Origin: Diogma glabrata
Lineage: Eukaryota; Arthropoda; Insecta; Diptera; Cylindrotomidae
Length of the DNA stretch: 64,000 bases
Direction of reading: 5' to 3'
Assembly (NCBI GenBank): GCA_963693315.1
Contig: CAVNZG010000001.1
Span: 999,368 to 1,063,367 of the forward strand
Both the position numbers and the translations under genes were made by a program. Numbering within the stretch: the first letter of the stretch is position 1; every line of letters begins with the position of its first letter. Shown here in pieces: positions 22,190 to 34,738 of this stretch. The notes beneath the pieces were generated by a model. That model saw only the letters and a program-made list of their open reading frames with translations. It ran no database searches and was not told where the DNA came from.

Positions 22190-23608
22190 TGATTCTAAAG
22201 GCCGCCGTCATTACCTACGCCGCAGGAAAAACCGCTGGAGGGATTTCAAAAAATTTTTTTTCTAAAAATAGGTATACTCAAGGGACAGGTCCAAAAGGAC
22301 GAAAAGATCATTAAGTGTGTCAAAAACAGCAAATTTTCATATTTTTGGCTTAAAAAACGTTCTTTTTAAGTGATTACGAGTAGGAACATTGAATTTGGAG
22401 AAATCTTGATGGTAGGGATTGGTATGTGAGATCAAAAACTGAATTATTGCATTATAAGTTTGTCAAAAAAATGTTGTCAAGTGTGTCAAAAGAAAGATTT
22501 TTATTTATTTTTTGGAAAAAATAAAATTAATTAATTGTTTGAATGAAATTTTATTATTATTATTGAGAATTATGGCATTATAAGTTTGTCAAAAGAATGT
22601 TGTCAAGTGTGTCAAAATAAAGATTTTTATTTATTTTTTTGCCCAATTTTTTGGAAAAATTGTATGTTTGAAATGAAATTTTTATTATTTTGTTGAGAAT
22701 TATGGCATTATAAGTTTGCCAAAAAATAATGTCAAGTGTGTCAAAAAACGATTTCATTTATTTGTTTAGCCAATTTTTTGGAAAAAAATGTAGCTGTTTT
22801 TATGACGTAAATGTAATTGAACATGGACATTTTTGAATTTGTTATAGTTTTTGAAATATTTTTGGAATTTTGAAAAAAGTTTGTATTTTTGATTTTGTAA
22901 TTATTTTTGCAATATTTTTAGAATTTTGGAAAAAGTTTAAATTTTTGAATTTTTGGAATATTATTAAAATTTAGAAAAAGTTTAAATTATTGATTTTATT
23001 CTAATTTTTGGAATATTTTTAGAATTTTGAAAAAAATAGAATTTTTGAATTTTATATATATGTTTAGAATTTTGAAAAAAGTATCAAATTTTTGATTTTG
23101 TAAGAATTTTTGAAATATTTTTAGAATTTTGAAAAAACTTTAAATTTTTGATTATATTATAATTTTTATAACTTTGGAACAAGTTTAAATTTTTGATTTT
23201 GTTATAATTTATGCAATATTTTTAGAGTTTTTGAAAAAGTTTTAATATTTGATTTGGTAATAATTTTTGAAATATTTTTAGAATTTTGTTTGAAAAAAGT
23301 TTGAATTTTTGATTTTATTTAATTTTTGGGAAAGAAATATGAAATTGTGATTTTGAAATATTTTCTCGAAACGCTAAATGAAGAGGTTTTGAGTAGTTTG
23401 CTGATTGTATAATCTTTTCACTAAATTATGTTAATATATGATCTGTTATAATTTTCTAACAACGTATTGATGTTTCGTGTTAGTTTTGTAATACATATCT
23501 AAATAGAGATAAAAATACATGTACTTTAACATAAAGTTATGTTTGATATACATCGCTGCCCGAAACTAAAAACCAGGTCCTCATAAAAGTTTTTTGCCGA
23601 AAACTGTA
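22190..23608 (-). repeat. Repeat family R, inverted copy C (left part)
   Basis: Reverse complement of the R tail and array in copy B. Examples are GAGTAGGAACATTGAATTTGG at 22378, repeated TGTCAAGTGTGTCAAAA motifs at 22470-22750, and then the AT-rich array. It ends where the large LTR element enters at 23609 and resumes at 39121. Similarity to copy B is clearly lower than A to B, so it is an older dispersed copy. Confidence 0.85.
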
Positions 23609-25135
23609 TGTAACAGCCTCCAGTAAGTAGTGGACTGTATTTTTTGATGTTTGGATGATCGATGATAAATTACTGGAGTTGTAACAAGCTGATGAATTTT
23701 TGCTGTGATGTCTATGATATAATCATATATTTATTGTTGGATGATCGATGATGAATAAAAATTATGACATCTTGAGACGACAATATGACACGGTCTGGTA
23801 GACGAGGACAAATTTACAATCAATTGGTGACTGACAACCAGGCTTCGATGATGAACTAAATCTTGATGTATTAAACTGATGATTTGAAATTCACAATTAT
23901 TTGTTGTCTAACAAGCAGCCTGGTTGATGAGCTTGGTTACTAGCAGCAGCGCGTATTGCTTAACAGGTTAGGCATTCGATGATTCAATTTAATTATTGCC
24001 TAGCAAACAAGCCTCGATGACGATGCAAATCTTGATGTATTACAATTAACTGTTGCCTGAATTATTGCCTAGCAAGCAAGCCTCGATGATTATGCAAAAT
24101 CTTGATGTATTACAATTAACTATTGCCTAACAAACAGGCCTCGATGACGACTCACAATCTTGAAGAATTACACTGATTGTATGTAATTTAGAATAAACTA
24201 TTACCTGAACTATTGCCTAACAAGCAAGCCTCGATGACGATGCAAAATCTTGATGTATTACAATTAACTATTGCCTGAATTATTGCCTAACAAACAGGCC
24301 TCGATGACGACTCACAATCTTGAAGAATTACACTGATTGTATGTAGTTTAGAATTAACTATTGCCTGAATTATTGCCTAACAAGCAAGCCTCGAGCAAGC
24401 CTCGAAGATATAAACTTATGCATCAAAATGGCGTCGTTGTCACGTACACAGACTCGAATACACCTGTTGAAACAAAGATATGAATGACAACGAAATTAAG
24501 TCTACTACCTTTAATTTCTCAGCCTAAGTGCATTACTGCAAGAAAACACATTTAATTTTATTATTATTTTAATTTAATATTCCAACTTTAATTCACTAAA
24601 TTTATTTTTAATTTGAACAAATTGAGATAACTTTTACACGTATTATCACCCAAACAGATGATTTGAAAAGAGATTTTTACTAAGAAAAACATGAATATAT
24701 ATATATATATATACTCCCCTGTCAAAACATCGACACCAACACGCTCAATTATGAACAGTGGTCGTTGCCAGTACTTTAGTTAGATTATGAAAATATCCGC
24801 CTACATCAAATTTGATGTTTTTACCGAAAGCAAAAAAAGTTGTTTTTTGACAGAACTTTACCGGAAAGAATAATAAGTTGTTTTGACAGAAGAGTTTGTT
24901 CACAAGGTAAACAATGTACATATTTAATTATTAATATCAATTAATATTATATTCTTATTTCTATCATTCCATGTTGTTGCTGATCGAATTTATGAAGATA
25001 ACTACAATTAAAATAGTGGCTGAAAAATATATAATGACCGGAATAAAGTTAAGTTAAAACATATATTGATACAAACAATATTATTTTAAAACATTGTGTA
25101 ATTTTAGGATCTACGGGAACGCAATAGCGTTTCCA
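23609..25135 (-). repeat. 3' LTR of the large LTR element (1527 bp)
   Basis: An uninterrupted LTR, 1527 bp with TG...CA edges. It contains tandem segments of roughly 60-120 bp built on GCCTCGATGACGATGCAAA and ATTGCCTAACAAGCAAGCC at 23930-24400, and a short (AT)n at 24695. It is the downstream LTR because the element reads on the minus strand. Confidence 0.92.
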
Positions 25136-25150
25136 TCCTTCCGACTTTTA
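25136..25150 (-). promoter_or_regulatory. Candidate polypurine tract
   Basis: Directly upstream of the 3' LTR on the minus strand the sequence reads TAAAAGTCGGAAGGA, largely purine, ending at the LTR start TGGAAACGC. This is the expected position for plus-strand DNA priming. Confidence 0.5.
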
Positions 25151-28100
25151 AAGAAGCTTTATACAATTTAAATCACTTGCAACATTGTTGACTACGGTTA
25201 GTCATCAACTTCATGGAACCTGCTCAAGTTGTACAACAATATGGAATACAGAATCTATCATTTCAGTTGCCTTTCTTCTTTTTACAAATAATATCTATAG
25301 TGAGACATTTATTTCATTACTTACTAATATGAATGGTTTGAATATTTAACTGTAAAGCAACCAATTATTCTTTATCTATGCTAATAGCTAATTATTTTAT
25401 TTATATAAATTTCAAAAACATCTAACAGTGATGAATAATGGAATTATAATAACAATTGAAAATGATGAAGAATGGTTTAGTTAGAATTCATAAAAATTTC
25501 TATACAAATTAACTATTGATTATAATATAATTGTAAATTCAATCATTACTCTATGCCTACAAACTAGAATCAATTTAGATTCATCATTGGTTAATAATTT
25601 TACTACTAATGGCTTTTATAAATTTCGAAAATAACTGCCAATGATGAATCAAATTTTATAACCCTTTAATAATGACGAAAAAAAATAAAAAAACATATAC
25701 TAATATTTAGACTCAATCAAGTTGGCTACACTAAGTCTAGAATATAATGCAATTATTATTTTATAAGAATAACAGTAATAATTTAGGTTCATAATTAATT
25801 AATAGAATAAATGCTTAGAATATTTTAAAATTTAAACCAACGAAATAAACTATTTTATTTAACTAACAAATATTTGGTTTTTAACTCTTTTTTAACGAAT
25901 GAATACAATCGAGTACATCATAGTTCACATAATGATTATCAACTGACTATGAAACGTAACTACTAATAATTTTTTAAGACGATGAATTGACTGATATGAA
26001 ATTGGCGTTTCGACGGTATATGGTACCTGAAATCAATGAGTGTGTTGGATCAATGCACAGTAAACGACGGCATACGTAGTAATTCAGGCTAATATGTAAT
26101 CAACCGACGAATAGCGTTGAACCAGTGTGGACATCAATGACGAAATGGAATTGAACGGTATATGTACTAAGACGCATTATAATAGAAAGAAGATTCAAAT
26201 TCTTAGGCGTATGGTAAGCACGGAATTACAAACTGTTTGAAAATGAAACCTTGTCTGGAATCGATTCGAAGATTATACAACAAGACTAACCACCAGACAC
26301 ACTCTGTCAATATAACGAAGAGAACGACAGAAGTGGAAGTCTGTTGGAATGATGATAACAAAACTGAAACCGATGAACCTTAATGAGTTATTCATGTCCA
26401 AATATCAGCATAAATACGACGAAACGAAGATAAATTGGCAAATGAAGAAATGCACAAATTGGTCTAACAATATTAATGAATAACGACCATGACCATGACC
26501 CCAAACTCTGCGAATTACAAAGAATTAGCAATGTAGCCTTGTATGGACTTGATTCGACGATTATACAACAAGACTAACCACCAGACACACTCTGTCAATG
26601 TAACGAAGAGAACGACAGAAGTGAAAGTCTGTTGGAATGATGATAACGAAACTGAAAACGATGAGCCTTAATGAGTTATTCATATCCAAATAAATACGAC
26701 GACACGAAGATGAATTGGCAGCTGAAGAAATACTCAGCAATTGATCTACCAATAGAAATGAATGGCGACTGTGACGACGACCTCAAAAATTGTGGACGTA
26801 CTGCAACTAAAGTTTCCAAATTAGCTTAACAATGGAACCTTGTTTGGACTTGATTCGACGACTATACGACGAGATTGGGCTGTCAGACACACTCTGTCCA
26901 AGTAACGAAGATAGCGACAGAAATGAAATCTGTTGGAATTATGATAGCAGAACTAAAAACGACGAATTTACAATGCTAATCATATCCAAATATCAGCGGA
27001 TGTCGACCAAGCTCTAGCGCAAAGAGTTCCATTGAAGAGACGTAGAAATAATCATGTATCTTATTGCATATGATGCAGTAACGAAAAACAAATTGTGTGG
27101 ATATAGCTTGAGGATTAACTATACATTTGTGTGGACTAACATCTAACAGTAACGACTGATATCGAACGGTTGAGATATGACCTTGGGTTGAATTGACACA
27201 ACGTCTGTACGACGAAAATGGGCTGTCAGACTCACTCTGTCAAAATAACGAAGACAAACAACAGAAGTAAAGTCTGTTGGAATAATGATAGGAACAAAAA
27301 CGACGACAAATAACAATCCTAATCATCTCCAAATATCAGCGGGTGTTGATCACATCAATGACAAGATTTATTCTCTCAGACCAAGATATCACGGGACTGT
27401 ATCGGATTAACACTAAGGCATGTATGGATCCACAGTAATGATAGGTAAGAATTATACGCTGCTTCCAAATATGAGAGGTTGGACCTAGGTCCCAATGTTA
27501 GCTGATATGCAGGTATAATTAAGTTGTAGAGACGTGGAAAGCTGTTGATGTCTCTTCGGTAATGCTGCTTTAAGTAGGCGGCAAATCATAGCTTGACGAA
27601 CTGGTATCCACCTATAAGTTTAAGTATGCTTCAAAAATGGATTATTTTGAAACAACATTTTAGTTAAAACTCTCAATAATCGGAGAGATTATTCATAGCT
27701 TAAGGAGATAAGCCCGAACAATGACACCGGAAGGACAGCACAACAAAGACAGTCTAAATTCCGGTCATTAGCGTCAATCTAATGAGAAAAAGATTCGGGA
27801 CACGGATGCGTATCGTATCCTCGATCAATATGACTAAATATTGGAGGACGTATACTGAATAACTGTGAGCAAAACGTAATACGAGATCGGATTATGGAAT
27901 TACAACTCTGAACATCAATTAACGCCGATAAACAATTAAAACGAAGACTCATAGGATCAAATTCGAACGAGAACAACGAGCAATTAATAATCCGATGTGA
28001 TGTATATGATTACAACCGTTCAGCAATGGCATCGCTAGCATTGTTAATTGGCAAAATACTTAATTTGTTACAGCTCGTTTCAGTTCAACAAGTTCAACCA

Positions 28101-29454
28101 GATGGATCGTCGCAATCTGAGTTCCTCCGGGTTCTATTTAAATAAAACAAAGAAAAACTAAAATTGATACCAATAAGCTAACTACGATAAATAACTATTT
28201 ATTGAACAGAAACTTCTACTAGAAGATGACGGTACAAGTAATGACTTCAAAAACTACTAATGACGAAAATCCTTTAAATGAATAACAGGATTCATTAACG
28301 TAGAACGAATGCGAAAAATGACTTAAAATTCCACTTAACCTAAACATCTTATTGCAAACCAAATTACACTAATGATACGATGAAAATAATAATAATGAAT
28401 TCAAATAACTAACGACGATGAAATGCGAGTCGAACTCTAATAAGATATGATGAATAATTAATCAATACAACTAAAGAATGTAACAGATTTGATTAACCAT
28501 GGAAAATTTGTTTAAGCTTGTCCCATCGACTATACGACGAAGATGGGCTGTCAGACGCACTCTGCCATGATAAACGAAGAATAGGACAAGAGCGAATATC
28601 TGTTGGAATTATGATAGCAACACAGAGAAACGACGAAAATTAAAGGAGCTAACACATCTAAATACCAGCGGATGTTGGACAAGTTGCTGTACACAAACCT
28701 TCCATGAAGATTGATGAAAAATGTGTGGATTTAATAAACAATCCTTTCTCACCCAAAGCGGTGATTTTGAAATGATCCGAAGAATATGTGAATAAATCTA
28801 TTAGACTCCGAACATAATTACTAGTTTGAATATAACAATTAATCACGACAAGTAAGAACAATTTAAACATGTTAACGAGACAAACAATTTTATTTTGGAC
28901 ATCACACTCGGTTAAAGTAAGACGAGCTGAGTAGTGATGCCAAATTATTAGCGAAAAGTTCAATGACAATCGACTTCCAGTAAAATACAATGACAACTAA
29001 ATAGCGAATTTCAAAATATCACGAAGATTTTCAAACATAAAAAATGACGGATACATTTGATGCCAGGTATATTTATCAACGTGGTTGTTATAACTGACAC
29101 GTAGAGCTTGAAAATTTGAAAAGTTAATAACAAAACAAACACTCGATTCGCCACTAGTTTTATATGATGAAAAGACTAATGATTTTAAAAACTATTAATT
29201 TATTAAATAATATTTCATTGAAATGCGGAGAACTGCTAAGGCATGACGAATAACTAATTAATACAAATAAGGCCTGTAAACCTCTTAGTAAAATTAACAA
29301 TGGAAAACTTGGTTAAGTCTGTCTCAACGACTATACAACGAAGATGGGCTGTCAGACACAATCTGCCAAGATAAACGAAGAATATGACAAGAGCGAATGT
29401 CTGTTGGAATTGTGATAGCAACAAACAGAGAAAACGACGCGAGATTAATGAAGC
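25151..29454 (-). repeat. Non-coding interior with dispersed repeats
   Basis: Six related copies of a segment of about 150 bp carry CAGAC(A/T/G)CA(C/A)TCTG(T/C)C at 26294, 26582, 26884, 27227, 28552 and 29352. It continues through AACGAAGA, TCTGTTGGAAT(T/G)ATGATA and (A/C)AAATATCAGCGGATGTTG. Spacing is about 290-340 bp for the first four and wider after. No frame stays open through them on either strand. Confidence 0.8.
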
Positions 29455-30028
29455 TACACAGTTAAAAAAAAATTGAATATGTAATGCAAATTGCTACACA
29501 TATAGGTCCTACGGAAGTTTCCATTACAAAACAATACAAAGCTTGCTATATAAAGTTAAACTAATGCTCTTTGCATCAATATTTAACAGAGTACTTGGAG
29601 TAAAATAAAAAAGCTTGTTGTTTAAAAATGTCTGTTATTTGCATTAAATAAATTACGCGCAACATTTTTTTAGTATGACATTTTAATGCAAATTACATCA
29701 TAATTTCGAGATACTTTTATTATTACGCACCTGCCTAAATTAATCAAATTAAAATAAAAAAATTACAACGGAAAAAATTAAAACATACATACCACCTTAA
29801 TCACTATTATTATAGACTTTCAGCTGCGAAGCGATAACTAAAATATACATGAAACGATTTTAACTATATATTTCTAAAACGGATAATACTCTAGTGAATT
29901 TTAAAATTTCATTAATGTATTAAATTGTAGCAAGGTGCATTAAAACTTCTAGCTGTTCTATAGAAATAAATTATGATCCAAGAGTTGTTTTAAATTTTAT
30001 AGAAATGCATTGAAATTAGGTTTAATGC

Positions 30029-30037
<9 letters not shown>

Positions 30038-30068
<31 letters not shown>

Positions 30069-33000
30069 CCTTTATCTCCATTTAGGAGCATAGGGCGTCT
30101 ACTAGACTGGACCATCTGACTCTGTTCGGGGCAATCGCTTTCAGTTCACCCCATGTCTTGCCGATTTGTTTTGCTTCAGCTAGCACCGTTTTCTTCCACG
30201 TCATGGGTGGTCTTCCAACTCTCCTTTTACCTTGTGGATTCCACTCTAGGGACATCCTTGTTATATCTTTAGCTGGTTTCCTCAGTGTATGTCCTATCCA
30301 TCTCCATTTCCTTTGTTTTATCTCGGACTCAATGTCTAACTGCTCTGTCTGTCGTAGAAGTTCCTGGTTACTGATGGTGTTCGGCCAGAAGCATTTGATC
30401 AGTCTTCTCAGGCATTTGTTCACAAACACCTGTAGTTGATTTGTGATCTTCTTTGTGTGTTTCCACGTTTCACACCCATATAGCAGTACTGACTTGACAC
30501 ATGCATTGAACATTCGTAGCTTTGTCTTTCTTGACAGGACGGATGCATTCCAGATCTTGTGAAGCATATTGAACGTATTTCTAGCTTTGTTAATACGCTG
30601 ACTGATATCTTCTTCAGTCCCGCCTGTTTTTGCTACAGTACAACCAAGGTACACAAATTTGTCGACTTCATCCACTTGTGTATTGTTGATGGTAATTGGT
30701 GTTATCGTTTTGGTGTTCAATCTCATAGACTTTGTTTTCCTGATGTTAATGTTGAGACCGACTTCATGTGCAAGGGCTGATAGCTTCTGTATTTTCTGCT
30801 GCATGTCCGTATGTGTGTGTGTAAGTAGACAGATGTCATCTGCGTAGTCTAGATCATTGAGCCGGCTTGTTGTGTTCCATTGGATTCCATTTGGACTTGC
30901 ATCATCGAGCTTTCTCATGATACTATCTAGTACTATCAGGAATAGTAGCGGGGATAGTACACAGCCTTGTCTCACTCCTCGGTGGTTGTAGTATTTATCA
31001 CTTTGCTGTCCTTTGTATTGTATTCTGTTTCCAGCATCCCGATACATTTCTTTGATTAGATCAACTATTTGCTTCGGGACGCCCATTTCACAAAGTGTCT
31101 TCCATATCGCGCTTCTGTTAATTGAGTCGAAGGCGCGTTCGAAGTCCACGAAGAGGAGATACAATGGTGAATTCCATTCATTTGATTGCTCAATGATGAT
31201 ACGGATTGTGTTGATATGATCGGTACAGCTTCTTCCTGGTCTAAAGCCGGCTTGTTCATTTCTTAGTTTCGTGTTAATTGATGGAGATATTCTTTCGAGA
31301 ATGATCATCGCTAGTATTTTCATTATTGTGTTGAGCAGAGATATACCTCTCCAATTTTTGCATTCTCTTAGATCACCTTTCTTTGGGATTGTTATGGTTA
31401 AACCTTCTTTCCATTTGGTTGGTATTTTACCTTCGTTCCATACATCAGCTAATAGTGGTGTTAGAGCTTCTGCTGTTGTGTTTACATCTGCTTTGAGTAA
31501 TTCTGCTGATATATTATCTGTACCAGCAGATTTGTTATTCTTGAGTTTCTGTATGGCATCTCTAACTTCCCGTTCCGTTGGTGGATGGGTGCTGATAGTT
31601 TCGTTATAGTTGCCATCCGGAGACTGCAAGTTATTTTCATGTTGGTGGCAGTTGTCTTCGAAGTATTCTTTCCATCTATTTAGCTGTTGTTCATGTGTTG
31701 TGAGGGTTTGACCAGATTCATCCTTTATTGGTGGAGTGTTTGTATATTTGTTGGTGACCTTTCTCACGCATTTGTGTAGTGTGCGCATATTTCTTAATGC
31801 TGCTGCTGTCTCTGCAGTCTTGAGAATGCTTTCTGTATATCTTCTGCGATCATTCCTTGCCATCTTTTTAACTTGTTTTGCTGTACTTTCATATTTGCTG
31901 CGGATCTCGGTTGTGTTCTGGTGACACAATTGCAACTTAAGCTGACGACGCTCTTCAATTTTCTTCCATGTATCATCGCTAATCCATGGTTTCCGTGATT
32001 TGTCTTGGTATCCAAGCACATCTGTAGCAGTTTTGACGTAAGCTTCTTTAACTTGTTCCCATTTTTCATCAATGCTGGTGGTTTCGTTGTTTGGTAGATT
32101 GAGCTGGAGCGATTCTTTGAAGATGTTATTTGTATTTTTGTCGCTCAATCTGTTGGTGTTAAATTTCCTCTGACATGACTTGTTGTGTTTTACAGCGGCT
32201 GGTTTAATTTTGAATGTTGCAATTACCAGTTGATGGTCGCTGTGTATGTCTGCTCCTCGCTTTGCTCTGACGTCTTGTAGTGAGGATAGAAACTTCTTAT
32301 TCACCAGCACGTGATCAATTTGATTCTTGGTTCTTCCATTTGGTGATGTCCAAGTGTATTTATGTATGTTCTTGTGTGGGAACTTGCTGCCTCCTATGAA
32401 TAGTTGATTTGTGACACAACAATCGATGAGCCTATCTCCATTATTGTTACGTGTTGATTCTAGTGCATTTTTGCCCATGACTGATTCCATTCCGGTGTTG
32501 TCGGTCCCAATTTTGGCATTGAAATCACCTTGTATTATTTTGATGTCATTTCGGTGTGCACTAGCCAGTGTTGCTTGGAGCTGTTCGTAGAATTCATCTT
32601 TTGTCGCATCATCAGCTTCTTCGGTAGGTGCATAGCACTGTATTATCGTTGTATTTCTAATTTTCGATTGGAATCTTGCTGTTATTATTCTGCTACTGAT
32701 TGGTTTCCATTCGAGAAGTGCTTTCTTTGCGTTAGGTGTTGTTAATATTGCTACGCCTTGTTCGTGTGTGTTGGATTTACCAGAGAACATCATGTAATTT
32801 CCTTCGCTTGTTGTTAGCTCTCCACTGTTTTTCCATCTTACTTCACTGAGTCCTAGTATCTCGATGTTATATTCTTTCAGTACTTTCTCAACTTGTGCTA
32901 ACCGCGATGTTTCTATCAGAGTTCTGACATTCCAGTTTCCTACTCGTGTCCGGGTACGATAGCTAAGGGTCGATATTTTATTATTCCGGTTTGTTTGGTT

Positions 33001-33171
33001 TTGTTTCTTTCTAGTGTACGTTTCTTTAATCATTTGAATTTCGGATTCACCTTTCGGATTAACGGGTGATTGGGCCATCGAATCCTAGCCAGTTTCCAGG
33101 GCTGCTGGATAAGGTATACTGGCATACCGTGGGCGAGATATTCCTGCTTCAATGTGCTACAATCATATTTC
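30038..33171 (-). mobile_element. LINE B: intact RTE-like retrotransposon
   Basis: A minus-strand LINE with a 31-base poly(A) tail (T run at 30038-30068) right after its ORF and a short 5' UTR. The flanks CAACATTTAC (30028-30037) and CAACACTTTAC (33172-33182) form a possible imperfect TSD. The 3' UTR is almost absent, as is usual for RTE-clade elements. The long pure tail and undamaged ORF point to a young insertion. It lies inside the TA-flanked element within the large LTR element. Confidence 0.9.
30082..33078 (-). CDS. LINE B endonuclease-reverse transcriptase, intact
   Basis: 998 codons with no stop or frameshift. An AP-endonuclease-like domain spans about residues 45-290: VGNWNVRTLIETSRL, GLSEVRWKNSG, QCYAPTEEADD, IIQGDFNAKIG, KNQIDHVLVN and SDHQLVIATF. 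Reverse transcriptase follows at about residues 500-800: KLKNNKSAGTDNISAELLK, CKNWRGISLLNTIMKI, QAGFRPGRSCTDH, FVDFERAFDSINR, RGVRQGCVLSPLLF and catalytic LDYADDICLL. The C-terminal part has RKWRWIGHTLRKP and GKRRVGRPPMTWKK, a pattern shared with many RTE-like proteins. It would nick target DNA and prime reverse transcription there, acting in the nucleus. The start at 33078 (MAQSPVNPKG) is the first Met of the frame. It is the only clearly intact protein gene in the window. Confidence 0.95.
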   Translation of the reverse strand: MAQSPVNPKGESEIQMIKETYTRKKQNQTNRNNKISTLSYRTRTRVGNWNVRTLIETSRLAQVEKVLKEYNIEILGLSEVRWKNSGELTTSEGNYMMFSGKSNTHEQGVAILTTPNAKKALLEWKPISSRIITARFQSKIRNTTIIQCYAPTEEADDATKDEFYEQLQATLASAHRNDIKIIQGDFNAKIGTDNTGMESVMGKNALESTRNNNGDRLIDCCVTNQLFIGGSKFPHKNIHKYTWTSPNGRTKNQIDHVLVNKKFLSSLQDVRAKRGADIHSDHQLVIATFKIKPAAVKHNKSCQRKFNTNRLSDKNTNNIFKESLQLNLPNNETTSIDEKWEQVKEAYVKTATDVLGYQDKSRKPWISDDTWKKIEERRQLKLQLCHQNTTEIRSKYESTAKQVKKMARNDRRRYTESILKTAETAAALRNMRTLHKCVRKVTNKYTNTPPIKDESGQTLTTHEQQLNRWKEYFEDNCHQHENNLQSPDGNYNETISTHPPTEREVRDAIQKLKNNKSAGTDNISAELLKADVNTTAEALTPLLADVWNEGKIPTKWKEGLTITIPKKGDLRECKNWRGISLLNTIMKILAMIILERISPSINTKLRNEQAGFRPGRSCTDHINTIRIIIEQSNEWNSPLYLLFVDFERAFDSINRSAIWKTLCEMGVPKQIVDLIKEMYRDAGNRIQYKGQQSDKYYNHRGVRQGCVLSPLLFLIVLDSIMRKLDDASPNGIQWNTTSRLNDLDYADDICLLTHTHTDMQQKIQKLSALAHEVGLNINIRKTKSMRLNTKTITPITINNTQVDEVDKFVYLGCTVAKTGGTEEDISQRINKARNTFNMLHKIWNASVLSRKTKLRMFNACVKSVLLYGCETWKHTKKITNQLQVFVNKCLRRLIKCFWPNTISNQELLRQTEQLDIESEIKQRKWRWIGHTLRKPAKDITRMSLEWNPQGKRRVGRPPMTWKKTVLAEAKQIGKTWGELKAIAPNRVRWSSLVDALCS

Positions 33172-33261
33172 CAACACTTTACAATTCAATAATAACCTGC
33201 AACGCATAGCTCCTATTGCAAGACTTGCTTTAAATATTGCAGTTACTTTTTCAACTGTGTA

Positions 33262-34720
33262 ACACATCCAAATACCAGCGGATGTTGGACAGCTTACTGT
33301 ACACAAACTTCCCATGTAGATAGATGAACGATGCGTGAATTAAATAATCAATTAGTTTACACCCAACAACGAGAATTTCGAAAAGATCCGCTGAATAACT
33401 CGATCAATTTAATAGTATCCGAGAATGTGTAATGAGTAGTTTAACAAAATCTTAAGAATATAACAACCAATCGAACGACATAAAACGAATGTTTCAAGAA
33501 CACGACAAAACGGTTTTCTAAAATATTAACGAAGACAACAAATTTGATTTTTAGAAATCACATCCTATTAAATTACGACGAGACGAATAATGATTTCAAA
33601 TTAGTATCGAAGAGTTTATTGAAAGTTGAATTCTGCTAAGGTACGACGAAATGAATAACGACCTTTAACACATTAACGAAGACAACAACCTAGCTTTGGA
33701 AATCCTATTCTACTAAGAACGACGAAACAAATAAGGATTCCAAACTATTAACAAAGATTTAGTGGAAAATCCCATTCTAACCAGGTACGACGAAATGAAT
33801 AACGATTTTCAAAATATTAGCGAAGACAACAAATTTAATTTTAGAAGTCATATTCTATTAAATAACGACGAGACGAATAATGATTTCAACTTAGTAACGA
33901 AGGATTTATTGAAAGTCGAATTCTGACAAGTTACGACGAAAAGAATAACGACCTTCAACATATAAGAGAAAACAACAAATTAATTCCGGAAGTCACATTC
34001 TACTAAATTGCCAATCGCATTCCAACAAGGTACGACGAAATGAATGACAATTTTTTAAAATCATAATTGAATAACATTTTTAAAACATTAACGACGATAA
34101 CAGGTTTATGTTGGAGATCACATTCTAGTAAGGTACGACGAAATGAATGATGACTTCAACCACTAACGAAGATTTAATTAAACTAACAAGTACGACGAAT
34201 AATAACATTTTTAAAATATTGACGAGAAAAACGATTTTATTTTGGACATCATATTCGATTAAATTATGACGAACTGAATAATGATGCCAAACTATTAACT
34301 CAATAAGTACGAGAGATTCAGTACTTCGCTTAAGATCACACACAGTCGATAATAGGTTCGAGACCTTGGCAAATTTCGATTCAGATGAAGAATTTGCTAA
34401 TCCCTAGAAGCTGAGAGACTCAATTATGTGACCATGAGACTATACTTTCACAGACAAAATGGTATCTTTAGTAGTTAACTGAAACGATGACCGTAACCTC
34501 AATCACACCCAGTAAACAAATTAATTCGTTATAACTTAGTACGACAAGTAATTTTCAATTTAAATATAAGCCTTGATTCAATTATGAACCTAAATGAATG
34601 AACTTAATTCTAATGCATTTAATAAATTTAAACTTGATAACTAAAACAGTGCCTTCACTATCTTGATTGATGACCTTAAGGTGATTATTTTTTACAAATT
34701 CCTCTGTAGCGCCCCCCTAG
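33262..34720 (-). repeat. Non-coding interior, second repeat zone of the large LTR element
   Basis: Imperfect units of roughly 110-120 bp recur from about 33500 to 34340. They share ACGACGAAATGAATAACGA, TTAACGAAGACAACAA and CATTCTA(C/A)TAA. No reading frame is supported. It lies just downstream of the primer site in the element's own orientation. Confidence 0.7.
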
Positions 34721-34738
34721 ATCCGGCTCGAAGGACCA
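34721..34738 (-). promoter_or_regulatory. Primer-binding site matching a tRNA-Tyr 3' end
   Basis: The plus strand reads ATCCGGCTCGAAGGACCA, the 3' end of a tRNA with its CCA. The minus strand is therefore TGGTCCTTCGAGCCGGAT, placed two bases from the LTR edge. Animal tRNA-Tyr genes begin CCTTCGA and end TCGAAGGA, so an 18-base match to tRNA-Tyr is the natural reading. It fixes the element's minus orientation. Confidence 0.82.

Larger units (their letters stand above)
29457..33259. mobile_element. TA-flanked TIR element (MITE) carrying LINE B
   Basis: It begins CACAGTTAAAAAAAAATTG and ends TTTTTCAACTGTG, flanked by TA at 29455-29456 and 33260-33261. Discounting it and one TA rejoins GAAGC-TA-ACACATCC, matching the uninterrupted paralogous segment GAGCTAACACATC at about 28648. 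The TA target and CACAGT ends suggest a Tc1/mariner-type non-autonomous element. Without LINE B it is about 670 bp and non-coding. Confidence 0.8.

Noticed and set aside
23878..23912. CTGATGATTTGAAATTCAC in the LTR as a hammerhead ribozyme (retrozyme-like)
   Set aside because: There is no stem II between CTGATGA and GAAA, and LTR length does not fit known retrozymes.
23930..24400. Regular repeats with GCCTCGATGACGA, considered as a CRISPR-like array
   Set aside because: Repeats are imperfect and of varying length, spacers are themselves related, both LTRs carry the same block, and the genome is eukaryotic.
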